From positions 15,383,001-15,447,000 of the forward strand of contig NC_092561.1 in assembly GCF_037975245.1 (NCBI RefSeq): 64,000 bases of DNA. The letters run 5' to 3'. This DNA comes from Apostichopus japonicus. Taxonomy: Eukaryota; Echinodermata; Holothuroidea; Aspidochirotida; Stichopodidae. A program made the position numbers and the translations under genes. Of the stretch, positions 23,551 through 35,881 are shown one piece after another. The notes under the pieces were generated by a model. It had not been told where the DNA came from, ran no database searches, and was given only the letters and a program-made list of their open reading frames with translations. Numbering within the stretch: position 1 is the first letter of the stretch; the number at the start of each line of letters is the position of its first letter.

Positions 23551-23954
23551 ACCCTGTAACCAAGGCGTGTTTCCAAACAATATGCACACGGGGTCAACGA
23601 AGTTCACTCTTCAGTTTTCCTACATATACATGTATTCATGTCTACAGATTGAGAGTATCAACGGTTACTACCATATGAAACGTTAGTTGCGATATTAGCT
23701 TGTGGGAAAATTCAAACAGTTTACGCGAAAAAGAATCCATATTATAATTACAAAGAATGTCGTTCAACGTGGACGAGAAGATACGCGAATACATAGAGAT
23801 GGGTTTTACAACTCAACTAATGGCTGAAATGTTGGACATAACACTGTAAAAACGACTAAGAAGAGACGTCGTGATTTGCACCTAGCTACGAAAGAAAGAT
23901 TTGAATGCCGAACTTAGTGGTCAATGATTTTTATTTTCCTTAAAGAGGTTATGA

Positions 23955-24051
23955 AATGAAAAATCCTTCGATTAGACCCCTCTCCCAGGCCGGCAATCAG
24001 TCTTCAGCCCCCCCCCCCCCACACTCAAAAGTACCTTCATACGCCACTGAT
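23955..24051 (-). mobile_element. Truncated CAGTGGCG-family hAT end
   Basis: Only the last roughly 97 bp are present (cattag-like start, C-run, then TACGCCACTG). It is followed by atcaaacttcaacctatgg, the same flank as at 41350 and 44314, so this is the same ancestral insertion site with its left part lost. Confidence 0.65.
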
Positions 24052-24800
24052 CAAACTTCAACCTATGGTCTCGTTTAATTTTACGAATAACGGTCATATA
24101 TTGTGGTCAGACTTCCAACTGTTTAGGGAGAGAGGTTTTTAATTAGTAGTAATATATGAACTTGTAAACATGCTGGTCTCATTTATCCACAAGGACTCAC
24201 ACTTTTGTATAGTTCATTGTTTCATGTGGTTGAAAAAAAAGAGGAAAATGGACAAGTAAATGAAGAGCAAATGAAGAGCAGGGAGTTGATTCATTTCTTG
24301 ATTTTATTTATATATATATTGATATTAATTATATTGAAATCTGGTTACAGCAGGCGCGTATCCAGGAGGCGCGAATTACTATCTAAGGAAATGGCACTTC
24401 TCGGGCTTGAAAATGACCAACCAGATGTACACTTTTGCATGAAGAACCAAGTATTACCCAATAGGTTTTTATCCATCCATAACCTTTTTGAAGATTGTCA
24501 CCAGTCACACATCATGTTATAGACCATTCATTCATTAGCCTCCGACCGTCTCAGAAGATGATGGGTTGCGCCTTGCTGCTAAAGCATTATTTCTTTTTGT
24601 ATATAACAGGGATCAGCGCTGTAATTATGTCACTGTTCCTCTTTCTCTTCCTGGTGTCTTGGCGTTTTACTTTTACTCCTTCAATTCTCCTTTGCTCTCT
24701 TTCTTCGTTTTCTTTTCTTTTCCTTCCTCTCCTTCTTCCTCTCTTTCCCTGCCCCTTTTTTCCCCCTTTTTTATTTCTTCTCTCCCCTTTTCCTTACCCG
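24052..24800 (+). mobile_element. hAT-derived part of endonuclease composite copy 2
   Basis: It contains the CAGGCGCGTATCCAGGA terminus at 24350, a shortened core (tatctaag joined directly to gaaatggcac, deleting about 60 bp found at 12340-12410), the tgtcaccagtcacaca block, and the CT-rich tract 24620-24795. The same order is found at 34300-34970, 41350-42105 and 44314-45070. Confidence 0.7.
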
Positions 24801-25536
24801 GGGGGCTTTTCGGATTTATATTAATTGAAACGGAAACTATGTCGTGGTCACTAATGCCACTAGCACCAATAACTTTTGCTTTTACTTCACCGATATTTTC
24901 AGAAAAGCTGTTGGAGGTAATGGCATAGTCTAGAAGCTCTTTAGTGCCATTGTTAGGGTCTCTTCTAGTTTTTTCACCCTCATTAAGAACTTTAAGATCA
25001 TTTTCTTTGCAGAGATTAAATAGGACTATGCCTTTAGGCGTAGTTTTAGTGCAACCTAGATCCTCGTGATGTGCATTTAGGTCACCCACCAGAATAGTGG
25101 AAGGGTTTACACACTTTTCGATTACTGCATCGTGAAGAGGGATTTTTGGAGGAGAGTAGTACGAAATGATTTTCAGGTTGATATCGGTCAAGAGAACTTC
25201 GAGAATTTGACATTTTTGAAAACTATCCTCGGTTATGTCCCTAGAAGGTATGGAATCTTTAATAGCTATCAGTACACCCCCTTTCCTGCTAGAAACATCT
25301 TTTCTGTATATAATATACCCCGGTTGCTCTAAACTACTGGTATCTTTTAATTTAGTTTCGTTTAGACAAATAACATCTGGGGATAACTTTTCGATTACGA
25401 GTAAGTCCAGGAGTAGTTGAAGTTTAGGTTTACCTTTACCTTTAAATTTGCCAAGGACACTATTAATGTTGAGAAGGATAATTGAAAGACTTCTTTCCTT
25501 CGTGTTATCCATGTCCATATCCATGTTATTCAACAT
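24673..25536 (-). CDS. EEP endonuclease domain with charged tail, composite copy 2 (intact)
   Basis: A 287-residue open frame. Residues 1-20 are MLNNMDMDMDNTKER-like; then come the EEP motifs ILLNINSVL, CLNETKLKD, GGVLIAIKDS, LVGDLNAHH, LLDYAITSN and ISDHDIVSV. All five expected active-site blocks are present. From about residue 240 the frame leaves the domain at SPPG and runs through the CT-rich tract, giving a Lys/Glu/Arg-rich tail. LINE endonucleases normally lead into a reverse transcriptase; here there is none. It may simply be an open relic, but three of five copies stay open. The start Met is the first in frame; a methionine four codons later is also possible. Confidence 0.75.
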   Translation of the reverse strand: MLNNMDMDMDNTKERSLSIILLNINSVLGKFKGKGKPKLQLLLDLLVIEKLSPDVICLNETKLKDTSSLEQPGYIIYRKDVSSRKGGVLIAIKDSIPSRDITEDSFQKCQILEVLLTDINLKIISYYSPPKIPLHDAVIEKCVNPSTILVGDLNAHHEDLGCTKTTPKGIVLFNLCKENDLKVLNEGEKTRRDPNNGTKELLDYAITSNSFSENIGEVKAKVIGASGISDHDIVSVSININPKSPPGKEKGREEIKKGEKRGREREEEGEEGKEKKTKKESKGELKE

Positions 25537-25559
25537 CTTAGTATTGTGACGATTTGTAT

Positions 25560-26374
25560 CGAAGATACTATTCCACTAATAGTAAAAAATCCAATCCGCT
25601 GCCTGTAAAGAGATGACGCACGTTGAAGGATATACCCACAATTATGTGTCGTGATTGGCCTACGCTCACTAATTTTATCCAATCCGGCACATGTATAGAG
25701 ATGACGTAGTTGAAGGAAATACCCGTGTCGTGGTTGGCAACAGTTAACAGATTCGACAAACAGTTTAGTACAGTGACGATTGTATCGAAGATTACTGCTT
25801 ACACTAATAGTAATTTATCGAATAAGTCTGAACTGTGATATCCGCTGAAGCAAATGTCTGTGCTGTTAGTACAGTAGTTTAGTTTAGTTTAGAACAGTGA
25901 CGATTGTTTCGAAGATACTATTCCACTGTAATAGTAATTTATCAAATTGTGGGGCAAATCTTACCTCGCCATTACACTACACTACGGCATTACGTGAGAA
26001 AGTATGAGTGGCTTTTGATTTCAGTGTGTGATTACGGTTCGAATGGTGAACATCTAATTTGATGCTCTTTTTCAAGTTTAAAGCAAGTTTTCAGTGCTAA
26101 ATGATGTTACATGTCAACTCGCGTTTTCGGTTTCAGTGTGTGATTTGATTTTTGGTTTTTGGTTTTTGATTTTTGGTTTGTGATTTGATTTTCGGTTTTT
26201 GATTTCAGTGTGTGATTACGGTTCGAAGGGTGAACATCTAATTTGATGCTCTTCTTCAAGTTCAAAGCAAGTTTACAGTGCTAAATGATGTTACATGTCA
26301 ACTCGCGTTTCGGGACAAATTTTACCGAGATGTCAAGTTAGCGTAAGTCTGTATCTCGACAAAAATCAAAATTT
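25560..26374. repeat. Flank of composite copy 2, with internal direct repeat
   Basis: 25570-25960 has the same gatgacg-type units as after copy 1. A phrase of about 110 bp (gatttcagtgtgtgattacgg, gaacatctaatttgatgctc, tgatgttacatgtcaactcgc) occurs at about 26018 and again at 26201, offset 183 bp. No gene is seen. Confidence 0.6.
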
Positions 26375-26840
26375 GATAGCGGTGGAATTGATAGCGGTGG
26401 AATTGATAGCGGTGGAATCGGTAGCGGTGGAATCGGTAGCGGTGGAATCGGTAGCGGTGGAATCGGTAGCGGTGGAATCGGTAGCCGTGGAATCGGTAGC
26501 GGTGGAATCGGTAGCGGTGGAATCCCAGCAAACACAAGAACGTTTTTAGAAAGTTATTAAAACGTTTCGCCTTTTGTTTTGATACGTTATTTGTGGTGTA
26601 ATAAATATGTCACGAAAACGTTTTCCGGCTATTATTTCAAAACATTTTTCGTTAAAACATTAATATAAGTTTATTATCTCATAAAAACGTTATGCCGACG
26701 TTTTTATAACACCACATTTAACGTTATAAAAACATATCTTAGAGACTGTTTTAAAAATGTTATGACAACGTTTTGTGTTTGCTGGGATCGGTAGCGGTGG
26801 AATCGATAGCGGTGGAATCGATAGCGGTGGAATTGATAAT
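26375..26840. repeat. 15-bp minisatellite interrupted by a MITE
   Basis: About ten copies of gatagcggtggaatt/c lie at 26375-26523, and about three more at 26789-26840. The MITE at 26524-26786 separates them. Confidence 0.9.
26524..26786. mobile_element. MITE with CCCAGCAAAC termini
   Basis: The ends are CCCAGCAAACACAA and its inverse TTGTGTTTGCTGGG. Because it interrupts a regular 15-bp array, the empty site can be read directly: removing the element and one AT restores the array. That gives a 2-bp AT duplication (26522-26523 and 26787-26788). Inside, AACGTT-type palindromes recur every 20-40 bp. The superfamily is not assigned. Confidence 0.85.
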
Positions 26841-29260
26841 GGTGATTTCATATTATTTTCATAATTATAATGGCATTTGTTGGTAGTCCTCTCTCTGTTG
26901 CAACGAACTTAAACGATTTTGGACTTCGGCCCACAGTGGAAACACCGATGACACCGTACGGTATGATCGTATCTGAAAACGAAAAATCAGTTATTGATAA
27001 CTTCAATCCTTCATCTGTGTCAGAAAGTTGCAATGGCACTTCTTTTATGCAATCTTCCTGATGAAGTAATAGCGGACAGTATCTTCAGCCTGTTATACTA
27101 CAACTTCTCTTGCAAGGTGCGTTAAAATAGATTTAATACTAATTAACTTGTGCTCAGACCTAACTTTAAGTTACGTTAAGTTGGCAACTAGCTGGATCTA
27201 GTGCCATTAGTCTACTGTATACAGTATTGTGTTGTAGCATCATCAGTACTGACTCATGTGGAGTTCTCGTTATCACGGTGCGTATACCTAATTAGCGAAA
27301 TTTCGTATTTGGTAATATACTGTTCCCTAAATTGGCGTACCGTTTATTTACTAGTGAAATTGCACTGATACTAGCCACTGTAGTAACCGTGCTTGTCAGT
27401 CAAATTTTAAACATCTTTTGTTTACTTAATTAAACCAAGCCTGCAATGAAACAGCAAAAATGTGCGGTGAAACAATAAATTTTGTATTTTATTTCAAGAC
27501 ACTTCCATTGATTATTCCACAGATTTAGTAGAATTATATGGTAAATTTCAACTTTTGTGCCAAGTTAGGTAAACTATTTCAGCATTTTGATTCCCGACCA
27601 TTTAAGGGGAACATTTATCTATTTCTGGCGGAATCTGGTCGGCCCATTGATCCAGTGAAATCACATAAACTAAACCCCTCAGCAAACTCAGCGAGATTGT
27701 CATCACCCTTAATTATAATATGAGTGTCCATGTATATCATGAATTTAACGTACCTTCATACATATATTCAAGGACCCTGACTCAGAGGTAAACTGGCCAT
27801 GAACCTGGATAGACCTTCTTTGATTGTATAGCTTGTATTATTTACATCTTAAATAACGTTCTAGTTTATCAACATCAGGATCATGTCCCACTCGTTGCTG
27901 GTCTGTTATATTTAATTATAGGTTGGCGTTGAGTTTAACAATGGTAAGGCAGGCATACAGGTTAGGGTTTAATAATAATATAAATAATATTAAATCACTA
28001 AATTAAAATAGGTTAGGGATGTGAAGTGTCGTTCTCAAAATAATTTGAGAACAAAACAATGACTGTCTTACATTCTACACAAATACAAAAAACTGCTCTT
28101 AAATTAACAGTGGAAAATACTGACCAGCGATGATCAGGACATGATCTGTTTATCGTAATAAAATATGTGGTAGAGTACTGACGTGTAGATGTGAATTGCA
28201 AAAGTTATATCTGCCGAATTATGAGAAATTATTACACTATAAAGCTGTGGGGAAAAAAATTGCCAGATCAAAAGTCACGTTAGGGTGTGTGTTGTAAATG
28301 GATGGTGCTTAGCTTCCCGCAATTTTTTTTAATTTCAAATATATTTCGCATAAGTTTGTACAAGTTAAATACAATATAGTGATACAAAACTTTGGAAGTG
28401 AAACATATGATGGGCACTAGAAGAACAGAAAAGACTGTTATAAATCTAAGCTAGTGACCATGTAGAAACAAAAACCAGAAATGTTCCATCATGGTATCTT
28501 CCATTTTAATGTGTTTATAAATATTTCTCTTTGTTGCAAATAACACTTTTTAGAATATCCCAAACATGGACAAAGCTCAAAGATTGCGCTTACACAGAGG
28601 GAAATTGGAAAGTTTTGTGCCGGAGATATTGGCTTGATACAGAGTGAGTTATTAAACCATTTTTGTTCAGAGTTAATCAAAATGGAATCACATCCCAAAG
28701 TCAGGATCTACAAGTCAAAGAAAGGACCTAAAAAGTGGCGAGAGTGTTCTCTGAATAATTTTCTGCCGTGAATTGCTAAAGTAATTAGTTTACTAAAGCT
28801 GCTGTAAACATATATGGGAATGCACTTGTTCTCGAACTACTGTACATTCCAACTTTTTCATTACAAGTGAATCCTACCTTTGCCCCTTATACAAATTTTG
28901 CCATGAAATGTTTCAATTTTCAAGTTTATTTTCTACATTCCATGGTTCCTATCACATATCAAATAGTGTTCGACCGATTATATGATGATCAGTTTTACCG
29001 TTACCCATTAGTTCCTGTGACAATCGGGTCGATTGCTGATTATTTCATCATTTTCGTGGAACTGGCCTAAAGTATGTTTTAGTGTTATGCATGATTACTA
29101 ACTTCTAGGCCATACAATCAAAGATGTATTGAACGACTTAATGATTAATGGAGCAAGTAAAGAACATTGTAATTAAAACATGGGACGTTGTACATTTATA
29201 ACGAGGAGTCGCAAATTCGCAATATTGCAATTCCGCCACAACAAAGTTAATGTACAGACG
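26841..29260. other. No gene supported
   Basis: A short frame at about 27031-27124 (MALLLCNLPDEVIADSIFSLL, then a possible donor GTGCGT) resembles the start of an F-box but is too short to call. The rest has only short random frames. It is one of the less repetitive stretches in the window. Confidence 0.4.
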
Positions 29261-29266
29261 GTTACA

Positions 29267-29380
29267 TCTCTATGCTCCGACGTCTCTATGCTCCGACGTC
29301 TCTATGTACCGATGCTCTATGTTCCGACGTCTCTATGTTCCGACGTCTCTATGTACCGATGCTCTATGTTCCGAAGTTTT
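29267..29380. repeat. Tandem repeat of a CCGACGTCTCTATGTT motif
   Basis: About six copies of a 16-bp unit, with a shorter variant (ccgatgctctatgtt). The same phrase occurs singly at 20412-20430. Confidence 0.8.
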
Positions 29381-29439
29381 AATCTAAAAAATCGTTTGTA
29401 CTGTACCAGGAAAACAAGTTTTCAGACCCCAATGTTTTT

Positions 29440-29900
29440 GTGAACAACCATTTGTCTGGACCAAATTTTTTGGGGCCCAAAATCCCCCCCCCCCCAAAAA
29501 TGTGACCCAAATTTTGTTGTGACCCAAACAGTGCTTGTGACCAAAAATTGCTTGTGACCCGAAATTTGTTTGTACTCCAAATTTGTGGACAAAAATTCTA
29601 TGGCCCAAAGTTTGGGACCAAAAAACAACACTTGCAAGCAGCATGGCGCAATTTTTTTTTGTATATTTGCACGAAAAAGAATAAAACATGAAAAATTTGA
29701 GTGCCAACAAATTTAGGGTCACAAGCACTGTTTGGGTCATAAACTTGTGGGTTTTTTTTTATGTGAACAAATTTTGGTCTCAAAAAATGTTATCCAAGAA
29801 AATGTTGGTCGAAAAAAATTAAGTCCCAAAAAAAGTTTGGTCACAAAAATATTGGGGTCACAAAACTACTTTTCTTGGTACGAACAAATTTTTGGATAAA
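29440..29900. repeat. Strongly degenerate short tandem repeat
   Basis: A phrase like ttgtgacccaaa-ttt-gtttgt recurs about every 20-25 bp with changes in every copy (ttgtgacccaaac, cttgtgaccaaaa, cttgtgacccgaa, gggtcacaag and so on). The period is loose and it has no coding value. Confidence 0.5.
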
Positions 29901-30029
29901 AACAAACTTGCTCCGATTTTTTTCTTCTTTGTCGGAACAGATACGTCGGAACATATCGATTTTAAAAACAATCTTAAAATTGACATCAAACAACGAATAA
30001 CTGCCCTATCTCCCACAAATGAACTTAAT

Positions 30030-30400
30030 GGACTGTCGATGGAAGCGGCAGTTATCCGTGAAGGAATAAAAAAGTTTGAACATTTCTCAACATAATTTCT
30101 CTATGCATTCCAACACGTGCAGATTGTAAGCAAGTTTGAGGTAAACATTGATTGTTGGAAATTACTGCGCCATTTATAGATTATAAAGAGTTATGCAACC
30201 GGGGGTTTCCCAATTACGACAGGACCGGATTTTCCAGCATACGTTTCCGACTTAATTTATATGATCATATGCGTCGTACGATAACGTACCACAAGGATTA
30301 ACCCTGATCGACTTATTCAGAGGAGCGCAACCACATTGTTTTGTACTAGAGAAGGGGAAGAAGGTTGGGTGGGTGGGTAGGGGGGGGGGTCTGAAATGCA
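30030..30400. repeat. Direct duplication, copy 1
   Basis: Matches 30812-31174 almost base for base (ggactgtcgatggaagcgg to ctgaaatgc). Differences are single bases plus length changes in a G-run. Confidence 0.9.
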
Positions 30401-30610
30401 GAGACGTCAAAACATAGAGATGTCACCGTTCAGACCACAGGCGGGAATTGAGGGACAGATTTTACAACTGGTATTATAACCATTATCAGTGTTGCAACTT
30501 CAACGTAAATTAAGTGAAAAGCATATCGCACGGAAATCAAATATTCGTTATTTCGTTAGCTGATATGGAATATATAATCTGATATAAAAATGATGTGCTA
30601 GAGTAAGTTG

Positions 30611-30649
30611 GCCTGACGTTTCGATCCTAGCAGGGTCGAAACGTCAGGC
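30611..30649. repeat. Perfect 14-bp hairpin with GACGTTTCGA
   Basis: Arms GCCTGACGTTTCGA (30611-30624) and TCGAAACGTCAGGC (30636-30649) with an 11-nt loop, tcctagcaggg. This motif resembles one seen at ends of interspersed elements in other marine invertebrates, but no second copy is in the window. Confidence 0.75.
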
Positions 30650-30811
30650 AAACTTGTGCACCATTACACATATTCTTACACAGGCTCTTTAGTAGATAAG
30701 CAGTTTGCTAACAGTTTTATTTTATGATGAAAAATAAAACAATCCTGAACGTTTGCTTCAAATTTCAATGATTACCATCTGCGAGGCAAAACATCTGATC
30801 GAACGTTGCTT

Positions 30812-31174
30812 GGACTGTCGATGGAAGCGGCAGTTATCCGTGAAGGAATAAACAAGTTTGAACATTTTTCAACATAATTTCCCTATGCATTTCAACACGT
30901 GCAGATTGTAGACAAGTTTGAGGTAAACATTGATTGTTGGAAATTACTGCGTCATTTATAGATTATAAAGAGTTATGTAACCGGGGGTTTCCCAATTACG
31001 ACAGGACCGGATTTTCCAGCGTACGTTTCCGACTTAATTTCTATGATTATATGCGTCGTACGATAACGTACCACAAGGATTAACCCTGATTGACTTATTC
31101 AGAGGAGTGCAACCACAGTTTTTGTACTGGAGAAGGGGAAGGATGTTGGGTGGGTGGGGGGGGGGCTGAAATGC
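30812..31174. repeat. Direct duplication, copy 2
   Basis: Second copy of 30030-30400, offset 782 bp. The spacer between the copies (30401-30811) contains the GACGTTTCGA hairpin. Confidence 0.9.
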
Positions 31175-32685
31175 CATGTCATCGAAGAGAGAGGTGTGAG
31201 GGTGTGACCCCTCACATTATTAACATGGTGGGTGCTTAAATGGAATATGCTGTTAAACTTTGCTCAATTTGGAATCAATGTTGACACTGTTGAATCAATG
31301 TATCCTTCCACCATAGCGATGGCTGAGCCGGGTTTGGAATATCGATATCACGAAACCCTCAATGTATACACAATGTGAGTTTAGGTGTCGAGCTAGAAGT
31401 ATAGTTTAGGAAAGTTAATAAGGCGGAGTAATTTCCAAATCTTGTGTTATATTTCTTTCTCCTTCCTTTTTTGTTGTTGTTGATGTTGTTGAAAACGTCC
31501 AATTTCACCAACGTCCTTCATAAAATCCTGAAATAACTTACAGTCTGATATTCTAATCCATCCTTGGTTCCATACTATTCTAAAGTAATGATGTTAACTG
31601 CAGTTGTTCGAGATCTGAACGCTCCATTGGCGGGTATATACATACATTACTCTTAGAAGGTTACGGTATAACGATTGTGACTAATCGGGTTCAAAAGTTC
31701 GGCAATTATAGAGTGAATGATTGAAACACACAGCTGTATGAATACGTGCAGGTCAGGCTAAGTTTATTTCCTCAATACAAATACACAGTTGTACATTAAT
31801 AATTTCAAACAAAGCATATCTAATATGAGCAGCCCTCCTTTTCCAATTACAAAGACAAAGAACAATATAGAAAAAAAAAACTCTCTAAACATGTCAAACC
31901 GATAAATCCGTGATAAAAATTATTCAGTCAATGACACACAAGCTAGTTTGCTATATCATCGTTGCTCCTATATGTTAGCACCCCGTGGGGGGGGGGTCTA
32001 GGCTTGCTGATGACCTTTGAAAGAACATGATATATTGTTGGCATTTGCGTCATCAAAATTATCCAAGATAGGACCATGTTGTTTAAGTTATATGTCAAGT
32101 TTGGAGCCATTTATTTACTTTCTACTCTTACCATTTACTTTTCTATATTTGTCTTTTAATTTAAATCTTATGCTACATGCCACAGTTATAACTCCCCATT
32201 TCAAATTTACAAAACTATCCATCCTGGCACCTGAACTGTTTTTTAGCTATGGCATGCCTTTCACTATGCCACCTTGTAATACCCCTTCCAGTTATAATGC
32301 ACTTGACATTGTGTGTGAAGTATTCACAGTATGAAGTGTGATTCATTTGAAGAAGTTTTCAAATTTTGTTAAGCTATTCGTTCCATTTGATCAAGGTATT
32401 TCACTTTGAAGTGATCAAAGTAATTTATATTTCATGCCCATATTTTCACAGGACATTAAAACATGTTCTTTCACGAAGAGTGTCACCAAATGTTTTTGTT
32501 TACTTTTTCTGTCGCGTGAAGTGCCTTATTGTTACAATATCAATAAAAGACCAGGCAACTCTACTTCCAATGTTGACTAATGTTTGTATCTATGCATGTG
32601 CAAAAGAAAAAGAAAACAGCCCTACTCAAACATTTTGGTCAGAGTATCCATAGAACGTAATGTATCCAAGCATGTCCTGTGTACT
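31175..32685. other. No gene supported
   Basis: AT-rich with a short TTG microsatellite at about 31470-31490. The open frames are short and show no known motif. Confidence 0.4.
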
Positions 32686-32689
32686 GTAA

Positions 32690-33350
32690 GTCCGCTTTTA
32701 GTTATAGTCCCCATCCCAATGCGGCAAAACCACCTTATCCCTCCAAAATACCCTAACTCTTCCCAAAGCTGGTGTACACCACACCCATCCGATAAGCACC
32801 ACATGGCACATTCCCTCCCAAACACCCCTTAAAACACCACACCCCTCCCCTAAACAACACACCTCTACCCCAGCCCCAGTACTTAACTCCAATATTGACA
32901 AGTGGTTATGTAGTGTGATACATGAATCAAAACAAGGATTGGTATTGACTGGAAAACTGTTAGCTGATATTCATTGATGGATATAAGCAGACAGATGAGT
33001 ACACAGCTTTGCAGAATCTCACTGAGTAAGGGCAACTGTGGAACTATGGTAAGTGGGTAAGTATAAATCATTCTGTATTGTAGGTATAAATCATCGGAAT
33101 TTTTGAAGTTCCTTACAATAAAGCAACTAGAAATACGGTTTGGCCTAGGCCATGTTACCTTTGTATATTCGACATGTGCTATAACCCCTTCAATTTTGAC
33201 AACAGACTCACGGAAGCTTGTGTTACCTTCATAGTTACCACCAATGATCTTGCCAGAAAGGTAACACCATTTCCCTTGCCCTCTCCCCATCTTGCTACTC
33301 TTACCGTTCCCATATGCAGCTCTCAGTAATTCCACATTTAACCTAATCAT
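32690..33350 (-). other. Unexplained 155-codon open frame next to a C-rich tract
   Basis: 32690-32880 is rich in cacacccctccc-type phrases. The minus-strand frame 33350-32883 (MIRLNVELLRAAYGN at the start) matches no family I know, has no bias suggesting a gene, and has no neighbouring exon. It is probably chance. Confidence 0.2.
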
Positions 33351-33551
33351 ATCTTAGAATTGGAGAAAAAACTACTTCCAAACCTTAGCACAACTTAAAT
33401 TACTTATTTTCACGACACAAAACCTAACATTCCAAAAAGACCAGAAACTAAAGGAATGGGTTCCACTACATTAATAATGATTTGAGTGAAGTCTTGTCGG
33501 TAGTAGGCCATAGCATGCAAACGGCTTGGCAAAAGTCTACCTTATTTCAAA

Positions 33552-33671
33552 ATGGCGGCGACAGCAACAAAATCGCCGAGTCGAGGTAATCGTTTTGTGA
33601 CTGGCCGTCTTAGACAACCATTTCACCTAAACTTTACAGCATCATGTAGGAGAGTAGAAGATCTACAAATG
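33552..33671 (+). CDS. Possible first exon of an unknown gene
   Basis: AAAATGGCGGCG gives a strong translation start context. The frame then reads MAATATKSPSRGNRFVTGRL and on to about residue 40, where a possible donor (atggtagga) follows; an earlier donor gaggtaatcg at 33583 is also possible. I do not recognise the protein and no downstream exon was found before the repeats resume at 34300. Confidence 0.3.
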
Positions 33672-33739
33672 GTAGGACTTTTTTGCTGTAACTCTCTTTC
33701 GTTGGTTCGTTTTGATCTATTTTGTGTCAGTTAGGTATA

Positions 33740-34300
33740 CATGTGTGAGGACGAAATTGGATTGCAATCGTTGTTTCATAGGTTTTCGTTGATTTTTTCT
33801 TGGGTATCTTTGCCCTACCAAACATTGGAATTACTTTTAATCCATTCTGTGAGGTTTTGGTAAGTTGTAAACCTTCAATGTCTGTAAATTCTGTGAGTGA
33901 ATCGTAGGACCTGCTATACGTAAAATGCGGGGAAATTTAATGATATGTGCGATTATTGATCTTTCTTCGAGGTCACGGGGTCAGACTTCCAACTGTAGTG
34001 TGACATCCTTTTGCCGTTTGGCTGAATGGGGGTTATAATTAACTTTTCACACCTTTTGCCTTTTCTTGCTGAGGAGAGTCATCAGCTATTACAAATTTTT
34101 ACGTTTGGTTTAAGTAGGAACATTCCCCGTGGCTCATGAACTCATACCATTCGTAAAGAATTGCTGAATTAATGCTCGGCAGTGTATACCAGGGTCTGAG
34201 AGACTATACAATGGCATCCAAATTAAAGAGGGATAGGAAGGTATTTCTGGTTATGGAGGGGTTGTGAAGAGAGGGGGTTAGACCGGGAGGTGGCTAGGGA
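33740..34300. other. Intergenic sequence with one repeat edge
   Basis: No gene. At 33972 ggtcagacttccaactgt matches the repeated flank at 24105, 41408 and 44372; there it continues directly into ttagggagagagg, which here resumes at about 34297. Some 300 bp are thus inserted in this copy. Confidence 0.5.
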
Positions 34301-34970
34301 GAGAGAAGTTTTTAATTAGTGGTAACTTATTATCTTGTAAATATGCTGGTCTCTTTTATCCACAATGACTCACACTTTTGTATAGTTCATTGTTTCATGT
34401 GGTTGAAAAAAAAGGAAAATTGAAAAATAAATGAAGAGCAACAGAGACAGGGAGTTGATTTATTTCTTGCTTTTATTCATATATATTGATATTTATTATA
34501 TTGAAATCTGATTACAGCAGGCGCGTATCCAGGAGGCGCGAATTACTATCTAAGAAAAAGGCACTTCTCGGGCTTGAAAATGACCAACCAGATGTACACT
34601 TTTGCATGAAGAACCAAGTATTTCCAAATAGGTTTTTATCCATCCATAACCTTTTTGAAGATTGTCACCAGTCACACTTCATGTTATAGACCATTCATTC
34701 ATTGGCCTCCGACCGTCTCAGAAGACGATGGGTTGCGCCTTGCTGCTAAAGCATTATTTCTTTTTGTATAAAATAGGGATCAGCGCTGTAATTATGTCAC
34801 TGTACCTCTTTCTCTTCCTGGTGTCTTGGCGTTTAACTTCTACTCCTCAAACTCTTCTTTGCTCTCTTTCTTCGTTTTCTTTTCTTTTCGTTCCTCTCCT
34901 TCTTCCTCTCTTTCCCAACCCCTTTTTTCCCTCTTTTTTATTTCTTCTCTCCCCTTTTCCTTACCCGGGG
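34300..34970 (+). mobile_element. hAT-derived part of endonuclease composite copy 3
   Basis: Same order as in copy 2: the CAGGCGCGTATCCAGGA terminus at 34518, the shortened core, the ccagtcacac block and the CT-rich tract at 34800-34965, followed by the fusion point cccgggggggcttttcgg. Confidence 0.7.
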
Positions 34971-35881
34971 GGGCTTTTCGGATTTATATTAATTGAAACG
35001 AAAACTATGTGGTGATCACTAATGTCACTAGCATCAATAACTCTTACTTCAGTGATATTTTCAGAAAAGCTGTTAGAGGTAATGGCATAGTCGAGTAGCT
35101 CTGTAGTGCCATTCCTAGGGTTTGTTCTAGTTTTTGTATCCTGATTAAGAACTTTAAGGTTATTGTATTTGCAGAGATTGAGGAGGTCTTTGCCTTTACG
35201 CTTAGTTTTAGTGCAACCTAGATCCCCGTGATGTGCATTTAGGTCACCCAGAAGAATAGTGGAAGGGTTTACACACTTTTCGATTACTGTATCGTGAAGA
35301 GGGATTTTTGGAGGAGAGTAGTACGAAATGATTTTCAGGTTGATATCGGTCAAGAGAACTTCGAGAATTTGAATTTCTTCAAAACTATCCTCGGTTATGT
35401 CCCTAGAAGGTATGGAATCTTTAATAGCTATCAGTACACCCCCTTGCATTCTAGAAACATCTTTTCTGTACACTCTTAAAACAGTTGTGTAAATATTTCT
35501 ACACAGGCTCTGTGTAAATGTCATTTTACACAATTGTAATTGAAACTAACACTTGGTTGTGTAGTTCGAGCTATGTTCGTCAGTTACACAACCACTTTCC
35601 TGCTTTAATTTCAATGTATTAATTTATTCAGTACTGTAAGCAGATTATAAAATTAAAATCAGTTTATAATTTCATTTGCACTTTACTTTTAATTTTTCCT
35701 GGATTTTTAAGTTGAGTAAAAATGTTTTTTTAAGATTTCGTAGCTTTATCTGGCAATAAACTGCCGCCCGGGAATTTTATATATCACTGCACTGCTCTTT
35801 ACTGACGCCGTTCTATCAGTCATCAATACTTACGCTGGTAACCGTCTGCTGTTATAATTACCTATTTTTTACCTGTCAACT

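Noticed and set aside
26295-26549. Repetitive ORF with AVES repeats on the plus strand
   Set aside because: A 15-bp minisatellite stays open in several frames by chance; no start context and interrupted by a MITE.
32017-32334. 105-codon plus-strand frame
   Set aside because: No family resemblance, no splice context, hydrophobic composition expected from AT-rich DNA.
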